From contig NZ_CP135079.1 in the NCBI RefSeq assembly GCF_032121415.1, forward strand, positions 5,952,001 to 6,016,000: 64,000 nt of DNA. The letters are read 5' to 3'. A program made the position numbers and the translations under genes. Under the pieces are notes generated by a model. The model ran no database searches, was not told where the DNA came from, and saw only the letters and a list, made by a program, of their open reading frames with translations. This DNA comes from Streptomyces parvus. GTDB lineage: Bacteria; Actinomycetota; Actinomycetes; Streptomycetales; Streptomycetaceae. This document shows, piece after piece, positions 36,031 to 43,652 of this stretch (position 1 is the stretch's first letter; each line of letters begins with the position of its first letter).

Positions 36031-36989
36031 CCCGCCAGGCCCCCGGCCCGATCACCCCGCTCGCCCGGCCGGCCCGGCTGCGCCCCGGCTCCCGGGTGGC
36101 CGTCGTCGCGCCCAGCGGACCGGTCCCCGCCGACCGGCTGGAGGAAGGTCTCGCCGTTCTGCGCGACTGGGGCCTCGAACCCGTGGTCGGGCCCCATGTC
36201 CGATCCGCGCACCCGGAGTTGGACTACCTCGCAGGTACGGACGCGGACCGTGCGGCAGACCTTCGGGCAGCGTGGTGCGACCCGTCCGTGGAGGCCGTGC
36301 TCTGCGCCCGGGGCGGCTTCGGCGCACACCGGATGGTCGACCTGGTCGACTGGGCGGCGGTCCGGGCCGCCGGGCCCAAGGCGTTCGTCGGCTACAGCGA
36401 CATCACCGTGCTGCACGAGGCGTTCGCCCTGCGGGCCGGGTTCGCCACCCTGCACGGACCGATGGTCGCCACCGAGACGTTTCTCAAGGACGCGCCGACC
36501 CGCGAGCACCTGCGCGCCACCCTCTTCGAGCCGGAGACCGTGCGCACGCTCGGCCTCGCATCGGCCGGGGCCCTGGTCCCCGGCCGGGCCGGAGGCGTCC
36601 TGTACGGCGGGTGCGTCAGCCTGCTCGCCGCCGACACCGGAACCCCGGGCGGCCGGTCCCACGCCGGCGGTGGCCTGCTGGTGATCGAGGACACCGGGGA
36701 GGAGCCCTATCGGCTCGACGGCATCCTCACCCGGCTCCTGCGCTCCGGCGCCCTGGCCGGGGTCGCCGGGGTGGCCTGCGGATCCTGGCAGGAGTGCGGG
36801 CCGTACGACAAGATCCGTGCCGTGCTCGCCGACCGGCTCGGCCCGCTGGGCATACCCGTGGTCGAGGAGCTGGGGTTCGGCCACGGGGCGACCGCGCTGA
36901 CGATTCCCCTGGGTCTGCCCGCAGTGCTCGACGCACCGGCGGACGGCGGGCGTTGCACGCTCACCGTCGAGGTGCCCGCCCTGCTCTGA
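36027..36989 (+). CDS. LD-carboxypeptidase, S66 family
   Basis: 320 aa. The S66 fold removes D-Ala from murein tetrapeptides (LdcA) or, in the MccF branch, cleaves microcin-like conjugates. The nucleophile Ser is in FVGYSDITVLHEA, the Glu in VIEDTGEEPYRLD, and the His in GFGHGATALTIPLG. The N-terminal GSRVAVVAPSGPV is typical. The GTG start overlaps the S9 stop by 4 bp. As the last gene of an operon with a D-aminopeptidase, peptidoglycan-peptide recycling is the most economical reading, although self-immunity to a peptide antibiotic is possible. A strong hairpin follows. Confidence 0.9.
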   Translation: MTRQAPGPITPLARPARLRPGSRVAVVAPSGPVPADRLEEGLAVLRDWGLEPVVGPHVRSAHPELDYLAGTDADRAADLRAAWCDPSVEAVLCARGGFGAHRMVDLVDWAAVRAAGPKAFVGYSDITVLHEAFALRAGFATLHGPMVATETFLKDAPTREHLRATLFEPETVRTLGLASAGALVPGRAGGVLYGGCVSLLAADTGTPGGRSHAGGGLLVIEDTGEEPYRLDGILTRLLRSGALAGVAGVACGSWQECGPYDKIRAVLADRLGPLGIPVVEELGFGHGATALTIPLGLPAVLDAPADGGRCTLTVEVPALL

Positions 36990-37010
36990 GCTTCTCGGCC
37001 TCTCCCCGAT

Positions 37011-37042
37011 CCGCGTTGGCACCGCTTCCGGTGCCGACGCGG
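37011..37042 (+). terminator. Hairpin terminator of the peptidase operon
   Basis: CCGCGTTGGCACCG (37011-37024) pairs with CGGTGCCGACGCGG (37029-37042) at 13 of 14 positions around the tetraloop CTTC, 21 bp after the S66 stop codon. Confidence 0.75.
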
Positions 37043-37099
37043 AGGTGTGTGCGTTCCCGCGGGAAAGTGAACATCCGTCAAGAACCGCTGACCGGTGCG

Positions 37100-37129
37100 T
37101 TGACACGGCTATGACCTGTGTCACAGCAT
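37100..37129 (+). promoter_or_regulatory. Predicted promoter of the CocE-like hydrolase gene
   Basis: -35 TTGACA (37100-37105) and an 18-bp spacer lead to a weak -10 CAGCAT (37124-37129). A TGACAC/GTGTCA inverted repeat lies between the boxes. Confidence 0.35.
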
Positions 37130-37144
37130 GAGCGCGACCCAGTA

Positions 37145-37160
37145 CTTACCGGTCGGTAAG
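37145..37160. promoter_or_regulatory. TetR-type operator candidate
   Basis: CTTACCGGTCGGTAAG is a 16-bp palindrome (7-bp arms, 2-bp centre) just downstream of the predicted -10 and 24 bp before the start codon. Its form is typical of operators of TetR-family repressors, and its place would block transcription. Confidence 0.5.
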
Positions 37161-37183
37161 GTGTCCTCGGTGTGGAGGTCCTC

Positions 37184-38962
37184 GTGTCAGGTGCTGTTTC
37201 CAGAGTGCGCGGCCCGCTCGTCGCGGTCGCCGGGGCGGCCCTCGTCGCCCCCCTCGTTCTCGCCGGCCCGGCCCATGCCGACGCCGACCCCTACACCGTC
37301 ACCCCGCTGACGTTCACCGTCGGGGCGGGCGACCGCACCTGCACGGTGGACGCCGATCTCTACCGGCCCACCGGGGCCCACGCCGAGAATCCGGCCCCCG
37401 CCGTCCTCGCCACCAACGGCTTCGGCGGCAGCAAGTCCGACGGTTCCACCGACGCCATCGGCAAGGCCTTCGCCGAGCGCGGCTATGTCGGGCTCGTCTA
37501 CTCGGGCCTCGGCTTCGGCAAGTCCGGCTGCCTGATCACCCTGGACGACCCCGCGGTCGACGGCCTGGCCGCGAGCGAACTCCTCGACTTCCTCGGGGGA
37601 GTCCGCGCGGCCGACGACGGGACGAGGGCCGACTACGTCACGCAGGACGCCGACGGGGACCCGCGCGTCGGGATGATCGGCGGCTCCTACGGCGGCGCGA
37701 TCCAGCTGGCGACCGCCGCGGTCGACCCCCGCGTCGACGCCCTCGTCCCCCTGATCACCTGGAACGACCTCGGCTACGCACTCGCCCCCAACAACACCGG
37801 GGCGCGCACGGGAGTCACCTCCGACACCCCCGGCGTCTTCAAGTGGCAGTGGGCCAACGGCTTCTATCTGATCGGCGAGGGGCAGCCGCTCCTCAACCCG
37901 GGCCTGGACCCCTCCCGGATCAACCGGCTGGACTGCCTGCACTTCGCCACCCGCGCCTGCGAGACCGTCCGGCTGCTCAACTCGGGCCGCTACCCGGCCG
38001 ACGAGACCGAGGAGATGCTCGCGTACGCGCGCGGCGTCTCGCCGGTCTCCTACCTCGACCGGGTCAAGGCCCCCACCCTCATCGTCCAGGGCCAGGCCGA
38101 CAGCCTCTTCAACCTCAACGAGGCCACCGCCACCTACCGGACGCTCAAGGCCCAGGGCACCGAGACCAAGATGATCTGGCAGTCCTGGGGGCACAGCGGC
38201 GGCCAGGTCCCCGGCGAACTCGACCTGAGCCAGGGCAATCTGGAGACCAGCCACGTCGGACAGCGGGTGCTGGCCTGGTTCGACCGCTACCTCCACAAGA
38301 ACACGGGCGTCGGCACCGGACCCGCCCTCTCCTACTACCGCGACTGGCAGGGCGGCTACGGCACCGCAGCCGACGTCCCCGCCCTCTCGCGGTCCCTCTA
38401 CCTCTCCGGCGACGGCAAACTCGTCGACAACCGCTCGAAGGTCGCGCGCGGCAGCCGCCAGTACACCAACTGGCCCGTGCCCACCAGCCACTCCGAGAGC
38501 TCCATCGCCCCGCTGATCGGACTGCCCGACCCGAAGCCGTACGACACCAAGGGCACCTACCTCGGCTGGCGGAGCGAACCCCTCACCGCGCCCCTCGACG
38601 TCGTCGGCGCGCCGAAGGCCACCCTGAAGGTCGTCTCGCCGAAGGCGGAGCGGGTCCAGCACAGCGGCGACGCCTCCGACAAGCTCGTCCTGTTCGCCAA
38701 GGTCTACGACGTCGCCCCCGACGGCAGTCGGAAGCTGGTGAACCGGCTCGTCTCCCCGGTCCGGGTCCCCGACGTCACCCGGCCGTTCACGGTCGAGCTG
38801 CCCGGCATCGTCCACCGGTACGAGAAGGGGCACCGCCTGGAGTTCGTGATCGCCGCCAGTGACACCGCGTACTTCGGCAACCGGGGCATCAAGCCCGTCA
38901 CCGTCCTCCACGCCCCCGAGGACACCGGCGTACTGGAGCTCCCGGTGGTCCCGTCCGGCTGA
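37184..38962 (+). CDS. Secreted CocE/NonD-type hydrolase (X-Pro dipeptidyl-peptidase-like)
   Basis: 592 aa from GTG at 37184, with GGAGG 5 nt upstream; the GTG at 37172 would lie inside the ribosome site. A signal peptide (about 1-32, ending AHADAD) precedes an S15-type alpha/beta-hydrolase. The nucleophile is in GMIGGSYGGAI, the acid in VQGQADSLFNL, and the His in WQSWGHSGGQV. The C-terminal third is the jelly-roll domain of the X-Pro dipeptidyl peptidase/cocaine-esterase group. It probably acts on extracellular peptides or esters. A palindrome overlaps the promoter, so it is likely under a repressor. Confidence 0.88.
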   Translation: MSGAVSRVRGPLVAVAGAALVAPLVLAGPAHADADPYTVTPLTFTVGAGDRTCTVDADLYRPTGAHAENPAPAVLATNGFGGSKSDGSTDAIGKAFAERGYVGLVYSGLGFGKSGCLITLDDPAVDGLAASELLDFLGGVRAADDGTRADYVTQDADGDPRVGMIGGSYGGAIQLATAAVDPRVDALVPLITWNDLGYALAPNNTGARTGVTSDTPGVFKWQWANGFYLIGEGQPLLNPGLDPSRINRLDCLHFATRACETVRLLNSGRYPADETEEMLAYARGVSPVSYLDRVKAPTLIVQGQADSLFNLNEATATYRTLKAQGTETKMIWQSWGHSGGQVPGELDLSQGNLETSHVGQRVLAWFDRYLHKNTGVGTGPALSYYRDWQGGYGTAADVPALSRSLYLSGDGKLVDNRSKVARGSRQYTNWPVPTSHSESSIAPLIGLPDPKPYDTKGTYLGWRSEPLTAPLDVVGAPKATLKVVSPKAERVQHSGDASDKLVLFAKVYDVAPDGSRKLVNRLVSPVRVPDVTRPFTVELPGIVHRYEKGHRLEFVIAASDTAYFGNRGIKPVTVLHAPEDTGVLELPVVPSG

Positions 38963-39098
38963 CGCCCCCGCTTTCCCCTTCACCCGGACGGCGCAACAGC
39001 ACCGCCCCCCGGATCCGGCACCCGCTCATGATGGGACCCGGGGGAGGCCGCGTGCACGTCGGACCGGACGGGCGAGGAACGAGCGAAAGGGCCGGACC

Positions 39099-39338
39099 AT
39101 GAGCCCCAAGGACGTATCGAGCGACAGCGGGCGCGCCCAGGGGTGGCTCACTCCGGGGCGCGTCGCGGTCGGCGTGGTGGTCGTGCTCGTCATCGTGTTC
39201 ATCTGCCTGAACACCAACGACGTCACCATCCGGGTGCTGATCCCCGAGGTGACGATGCCGCTGTGGTCCGCGCTCGCCGCCATGTTCCTGATCGGGCTCG
39301 GCTGCGGCGGCTACCTCTTCCGCCGCCGGGGGAAGTGA
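39099..39338 (+). CDS. Small LapA-like (DUF1049) membrane protein
   Basis: 79 aa from the ATG at 39099 (AAAGGG upstream). Two hydrophobic helices (about 21-38 and 51-70) flank NTNDVTIRVLIPEVTMPLW, the usual loop of the LapA/DUF1049 family, and the protein ends in RRRGK. LapA in Escherichia coli works with LapB in controlling lipopolysaccharide synthesis. In actinobacteria the role is unknown. No lapB-like gene is adjacent. Confidence 0.8.
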   Translation: MSPKDVSSDSGRAQGWLTPGRVAVGVVVVLVIVFICLNTNDVTIRVLIPEVTMPLWSALAAMFLIGLGCGGYLFRRRGK

Positions 39339-39429
39339 CGGCGGTCCGGGACGGGGTGGGGCGGGAGCCGCGCTCGCCGTCGGCGAAACCGCTTGAGGGG
39401 TGTGCGCCGCTGCGGTGAGGATGACCCGC

Positions 39430-39861
39430 ATGCGTACGATCGTGGCCCTCGACGCCCCGTCCAACCTCGGCCTGCGGCCTCCGGCGCCCGGCACCGTCCC
39501 GGGCTGCTACAAGCTGGCCGGCGCGCTGTGCGAACAACGCATCGTGGCCCGCCTCGGCGCACTCGAAGGCGGCGTCGTGGTGCCGCCGCGCTACGACCTC
39601 GGCGACTGGCGGGAGGGCGACGGGGTGTTCAACGCCGCCGCCATCGCCCGCTACACGCGCACCCCCGTCATGCCCGCCGTCGACAGGCCGGACGACGGCG
39701 GCCTCCTCCCCGAGGAACTCGCCCCGCTGCTGCGGACGCTGGTCTCCTCCCCGCGCTGCGTCGGGCTCAACGTCACCATCTACGACCCCGATCTCGACCC
39801 GGACGGCACGGCGGGCGCGCTGCTCGCCGACCTCGTCGTCGGCGCGCTCAAGGAGGCGTGA
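39430..39861 (+). CDS. Arginase-family (ureohydrolase) protein with internal deletion of the catalytic core
   Basis: 143 aa from the ATG at 39430 (ATG at 39421 also in frame). The N-terminal part, LDAPSNLGLRPPAPGTVPGCYKLAGAL to GDGVFNAAAIARYTR in outline, is that of streptomycete arginase-like proteins of about 290-300 aa. It then jumps to TPVMPAVDRPDDGGL, which in full-length members follows the last metal ligand. The remainder (LVSSPRCVGLNVTIYDPDLDPDGTAGALL in parts) is the normal C-terminus. About 150 residues, with the GGDCS, DGHxD and DxD manganese ligands, are missing in frame, with the junction near 39657-39664. It cannot be an active ureohydrolase and is best seen as a decayed gene or a novel short protein. 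Confidence 0.75.
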   Translation: MRTIVALDAPSNLGLRPPAPGTVPGCYKLAGALCEQRIVARLGALEGGVVVPPRYDLGDWREGDGVFNAAAIARYTRTPVMPAVDRPDDGGLLPEELAPLLRTLVSSPRCVGLNVTIYDPDLDPDGTAGALLADLVVGALKEA

Positions 39862-40367
39862 GAAGCCGGTCGAGCGCATTGATGGGCAGCCCGGACGGGG
39901 TCGGGCTCGGCCCTTCTCCCTCACCGTGGCGGCCACCGCACCTGCTCGGAGGCGGCCCGGTCCGGCGGCCGGGACCGGGCCGTGGGCAGGGCGGTGGGCT
40001 GCGGGCCGTTCGCACGACCCTCCAGCACGCGTAGGCCTTCGCCCGGGATGAGGCTGCTCATGCCCTGCGGCAGGGAGCTGAGTCGTCGTGAGGACGCGGC
40101 CGGGGCCGGACGCCCGGACAGCGGCGCGGGCGCCCGCCACGACCTGACGGGCCGACAGAACGTGCGGCGTAGCCGGGCGGTGGCCGGGCCGCCACCTGCG
40201 TCCGTCCGGACCCGTGGGGACGGGTGATAGGGCGGGGCAATCGCGAGTTGGCATCATCCCCGGCGGCTGCCCGCCCCCTCACACTCTCTCCGTACCGTCC
40301 CGCGCCCCGTCCGCTGAGCGGACACATCCCCGGACGCGGGTTCACCGGACAGTAGGAGAAATCCCCC
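39862..40367. other. 506-bp stretch without a supported gene
   Basis: Open frames exist on both strands but show no recognisable domain and look like high-GC background. The right end holds the snapalysin ribosome site (AGGAGA) and a palindrome at 40309-40323. The left part follows the internally deleted arginase gene and may be decayed sequence. Confidence 0.4.
40309..40323. promoter_or_regulatory. Palindrome upstream of snapalysin
   Basis: GTCCGCTGAGCGGAC: 7-bp arms around one central base, ending 44 bp before the start codon. It could be a regulator site or a leader hairpin. Confidence 0.35.
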
Positions 40368-41024
40368 ATGAAACACGTCTCGACCGCCGCGGCCCACGCT
40401 CTGGCCGGACTCGCCCTCGTCGCCGCGCTGGGTGCGGCTCCCGCGGTCTCCGCCGCTCCTGCTCCTGCCCTCTCCACCCCCGCCGGCATCGCCGCGTACA
40501 ACGGTTCGGGCGAGAACACCGCCGCGAACCGGGCGTTCTACGACGCCGTCATGAAGTCGGTCGCCGAGAAGCGGGCCGCCAACCCGGGGGCCCAGGCCGT
40601 CACCGTCACCTACAGCGCGGCCTCCGCCCCCAGCTTCCGCACCCAGATAGCCAACAGCACACGCATCTGGAACAGCTCGGTCTCCAACGTCCGGCTCCAG
40701 GAAGGCTCCAGAGCCGACTTCACCTACCGCGAAGGGAACGACCCGCGCGGATCGTACGCCTCGACCGACGGACACGGCCGGGGCTTCATCTTCCTGGACT
40801 ACCGGCAGAACCAGCAGTACAACTCGACCCGCGTCACCACACACGAGACCGGGCACGTGCTCGGCCTGCCGGACACCTACTCCGGACCGTGCAGCCAGCT
40901 GATGTCCGGTGGCGGCCCCGGCCCGTCCTGCACCAACGCCCAGCCGGACGCCAGGGAGCGCGCCCGCGTCAACCAGCTCTGGCAGAACGGTCTCGCGGCC
41001 GCGCTCGCCCGGCCTGCCTCCTGA
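40368..41024 (+). CDS. snpA: Snapalysin-family secreted zinc metalloprotease (M7)
   Basis: 218 aa. A signal peptide (about 1-29) and short propeptide precede the M7 domain. The zinc site is HETGHVLGLPD, matching the HExxHxxGxxD of snapalysin with Asp as third ligand. VTVTYSAASAPSF and IWNSSVSNVRLQ match the family N-terminal part, and two Cys in PCSQLM and SCTNAQ probably form the conserved disulfide. The enzyme is a small milk-clotting-type neutral protease. In many streptomycetes a divergent LysR activator (snpR) lies next to it, but none is present here. A terminator follows. Confidence 0.92.
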   Translation: MKHVSTAAAHALAGLALVAALGAAPAVSAAPAPALSTPAGIAAYNGSGENTAANRAFYDAVMKSVAEKRAANPGAQAVTVTYSAASAPSFRTQIANSTRIWNSSVSNVRLQEGSRADFTYREGNDPRGSYASTDGHGRGFIFLDYRQNQQYNSTRVTTHETGHVLGLPDTYSGPCSQLMSGGGPGPSCTNAQPDARERARVNQLWQNGLAAALARPAS

Positions 41025-41078
41025 CCGGCCGAGCCGGCACACCGACCGGCGCGAGCTGACTGCCCCGTCTGTACGAGC

Positions 41079-41108
41079 GGGGGCCGTTCCGGACGCGGAG
41101 CGGCCCCC
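41079..41108 (+). terminator. Hairpin terminator after snapalysin
   Basis: GGGGGCCGTTCC (41079-41090) pairs with GGAGCGGCCCCC (41097-41108), 11 of 12 pairs, with a 6-nt loop, 54 bp after the stop codon. It may also serve the convergent SDR gene. Confidence 0.7.
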
Positions 41109-41168
41109 GCGCCCGGCAACGGCTGAGCCGCAAGCGGTCGCGGCCGGTGCGCGCCGGCGGAGGCCGGC

Positions 41169-42158
41169 CTACGAGCTGCTGGGGGGCCCGGGCTCGCGCT
41201 GGTTGGCCTGGGGCACCGCTCGGTCGTTGCGCCTGCTGCCCCAGGCTCGGACGAGCTTCGCGACGGGGTTGCCCGGCTCCCCGGCATCGGCCCCCTGGCG
41301 GAGGGGGCCGGGGCCCGACGCGGACGGCAGGAGCCGGGCGGCGACGCCGCTGAGCCGGGTCGTCAGGCCGGGCGCCACGCCGTGCGCGAGCTGGGCCGCT
41401 TTGGCGGGCGCGGTGAGCACCAGCCGGGCGCGCCTCTGGATGACCGCGTCCACGATCCTGCGGGCGGCCCGCTCGGCGTCCATCGACAGCAGCGGGGCGC
41501 CCGCCGCGGTGCTGAACCAGCCGAACTCGGCGTCCACGTCTCCGCCGAACTCGGCCTGCCGGTGCGATCCGGTCCGCATCAGTCCCGGGTGGACGGCGGT
41601 GACGCTCACGCCGGAGGCGGCCGCCTCGGCGTGCAGCCCCTCGGCGAGCGCCCCGACCGCGGCCTTGGCGCACGAGTAGGGCAGCAGGTGCGGAACGCCG
41701 AGCAGACCGCCGACCGACCCGATGAGGCCGAGGCGGCCCCGGGTCTTCTTCAGGTACGGCAGCGCTTCCAGCGAGGTGTGCAGAGCACCGTAGAACATGG
41801 TGTCCATGGCGTCACCGAACTCCGCCGCACCCACCGCCTCGACGGGCGCGACCTGGATGACCCCGGCGTTGGCGATGACGAGGTCGAGGCCGTCACGCTC
41901 ATGGACCTCGCGCACCAGGGCACGCACGGCGGCGCGGTCGCGTACGTCGCACACGGCCGTGCGCACGGGCGCCCCGGTCTCCTCCCGCAGCTGCGCAGCC
42001 GCCCGCTCCAGCTCGTCGGCGTCGCGGGCGGCGATGGTCACGACGCACCCGCGCTCCGCCAGATGCCGCGCCATGAACAGCCCCAGGCCCCGGGAGCCGC
42101 CGGTGACCAGGGCCCCCGGGCCCTTGGCCCGGCGGGGGAGGCGGGTGCGGTTGGTCAT
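41169..42158 (-). CDS. Short-chain dehydrogenase/reductase (SDR)
   Basis: 329 aa from the ATG at 42158; a longer frame from 42242 is unsupported. Classical SDR motifs: cofactor loop TGGSRGLGLFMA, the NAG of VIANAGVI, the catalytic Ser in GSVGG, and the YxxxK as YSCAKAAVG. The N-terminal AARD after the second strand suggests NADP(H). The C-terminal about 70 residues are a basic, proline-rich extension beyond the usual 250-aa core. It is divergent from crtE by 186 bp. It may tailor a carotenoid or be unrelated; it is not one of the seven standard isorenieratene genes. Confidence 0.85.
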   Translation of the reverse strand: MTNRTRLPRRAKGPGALVTGGSRGLGLFMARHLAERGCVVTIAARDADELERAAAQLREETGAPVRTAVCDVRDRAAVRALVREVHERDGLDLVIANAGVIQVAPVEAVGAAEFGDAMDTMFYGALHTSLEALPYLKKTRGRLGLIGSVGGLLGVPHLLPYSCAKAAVGALAEGLHAEAAASGVSVTAVHPGLMRTGSHRQAEFGGDVDAEFGWFSTAAGAPLLSMDAERAARRIVDAVIQRRARLVLTAPAKAAQLAHGVAPGLTTRLSGVAARLLPSASGPGPLRQGADAGEPGNPVAKLVRAWGSRRNDRAVPQANQREPGPPSSS

Positions 42159-42344
42159 CTCATCGCCCTTCTCTGGGTGCGGTCGACGGGTGGGGGCCGA
42201 CGCCGTGAAGCGGACGTGCCCCGAGTTCCCACGCCCCGCCACCTGTAACGTCCCGGCTGCCGGGGCTCGGGTCGGCGGAGGCGACGTGCCGGTCGGACTG
42301 TCACGCGGCTGGCCTCGATAGGCGAGGGCCCGAAGGGGTACGTG

Positions 42345-43652
42345 ATGCAGCGGATGACGAGCCCTTCGTCGTCACCTCCGACGGAAAGAGCTGAGATGGG
42401 CCGTCTGCAGCCCGCGGACCACGCGTTCGCCGACCCCGTGCCACCACACGTCGGCCCGCCCGAGCCTGGGCCCCTCCAGGAGGCACGGGCCGTCGACGAG
42501 GATGTGGTCGCGGCCGTCCAGCGGACGGCCGAGTCCGTACTGGCGGAGTGCGTCGCCGAAGCGGCCCTCCACGACCCGGAATTCTCCGAAGCCGTGGCGC
42601 ACCGGGTCGCCGACTTCACCCTGCGGGGCGGCAAGCGCGTGCGGCCCCGCTTGCTGTGGTGGGCCATGCGCGCCTGCGGCGCGGTCGAAACCCGGGCGGC
42701 TCTGCGCCTGGGCGTGGGTCTGGAGCTGATCCAGACCTGCGCCCTCATCCAGGACGACGTGATGGACCGCTCGCGGACGAGGCGAGGACGGCCCGCCGTC
42801 CACATCGCCCTGGCCGAGCAGACGGGCCTCGCGGCCGATTCCGCGGCGGGCGCGGCATTCGGCGCCTCCGCCGCCATCCTTGCGGGTGACCTCGCGCTGG
42901 TGTGGGCCGACGACACGGTCACCGAGACATTGCTGCCGTCCGCGCGGCGACGCCAGGTGAGGGCCCTGTGGCGGGCCATGCGCAGTGAGATGGTCGCCGG
43001 GCAGTACCTGGACCTGCGCGGCCAGATCGGCAGCGGCGCCTCGGCGGCGCGCGCCCTGCGCACCGCCTGCCTCAAGAGCGCTCTGTACTCGGTGGAGCGG
43101 CCCGTGGCGCTGGGTGCCGCCCTGGCCGGTGCCGACGAGTGGACCACCGACGCCCTGTGCTCGGCGAGCCGGTACGCCGGACTGGCCTTCCAACTGCGGG
43201 ACGACCTGCTCGGGGTGTTCGGCGACCCGACGGTCACCGGGAAGCCCTCCGGGGACGACATTCGCGAGGGCAAGTCGACCTATCTGCTGGCGACGGCCCG
43301 TACCTGCGCCGACGCCGCCGACGACCGCCGCGCCCTGGCCGTGCTGGACCGTGCCGTCGGGAACCCGGACCTCGACGAGGGCGGCCTCGCGGAGGTGCGC
43401 GCCGTTCTGGAGTCCACCGGCGCCCGCGCCCTGGTGGAGGAGAAGGCGGAGCGCCTGGGCGAGCGGGCCGCGCGGAGACTGGCCCAGGCCGTCGACGTCG
43501 ACGCGCACGCCCGCGACCGGCTGCTGGGCCTGCTGCAGGCGGTGGCGGGCGCCCGCGCCGCCGCCCCGCCCGGCTCCCGCGGCGCGCCGCGGGAGCCGCA
43601 CCCCGGTGCGGCGGACACACTGACCATGGTCGAAGGAGGCCGCCCCCAGTGA
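42345..43652 (+). CDS. crtE: Geranylgeranyl diphosphate synthase (polyprenyl synthetase)
   Basis: 435 aa from ATG at 42345, or GTG at 42342; GAAGGGG lies just upstream. It condenses isopentenyl diphosphate with allylic diphosphates to the C20 precursor of carotenoids. The first Asp-rich motif is in LIQDDVMDRS, and the second in FQLRDDLLGVFGD. GGKRVRPRLL marks the substrate pocket. There are about 40 extra N-terminal residues and a C-terminal proline/alanine tail. It heads the crtE-crtI-crtB-crtV operon, and its stop overlaps crtI. Confidence 0.93.
   Translation: MQRMTSPSSSPPTERAEMGRLQPADHAFADPVPPHVGPPEPGPLQEARAVDEDVVAAVQRTAESVLAECVAEAALHDPEFSEAVAHRVADFTLRGGKRVRPRLLWWAMRACGAVETRAALRLGVGLELIQTCALIQDDVMDRSRTRRGRPAVHIALAEQTGLAADSAAGAAFGASAAILAGDLALVWADDTVTETLLPSARRRQVRALWRAMRSEMVAGQYLDLRGQIGSGASAARALRTACLKSALYSVERPVALGAALAGADEWTTDALCSASRYAGLAFQLRDDLLGVFGDPTVTGKPSGDDIREGKSTYLLATARTCADAADDRRALAVLDRAVGNPDLDEGGLAEVRAVLESTGARALVEEKAERLGERAARRLAQAVDVDAHARDRLLGLLQAVAGARAAAPPGSRGAPREPHPGAADTLTMVEGGRPQ

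Noticed and set aside
31786..36989. The peptidase operon as an antibiotic self-resistance cassette
   Set aside because: The S66 protein could be MccF-like, but no peptide-antibiotic biosynthesis genes are nearby, so recycling of cell-wall peptides is the simpler reading.
37187..38983. A 598-codon frame opposite the CocE-like hydrolase
   Set aside because: It is a composition-driven antisense frame with Glu/Gly/Val/Asp repeats, while the plus strand encodes a signal peptide and catalytic triad.
40058..40519. A 153-codon minus-strand frame over the snapalysin start
   Set aside because: It overlaps the snapalysin ribosome site and signal peptide and has no domain or ribosome site of its own.
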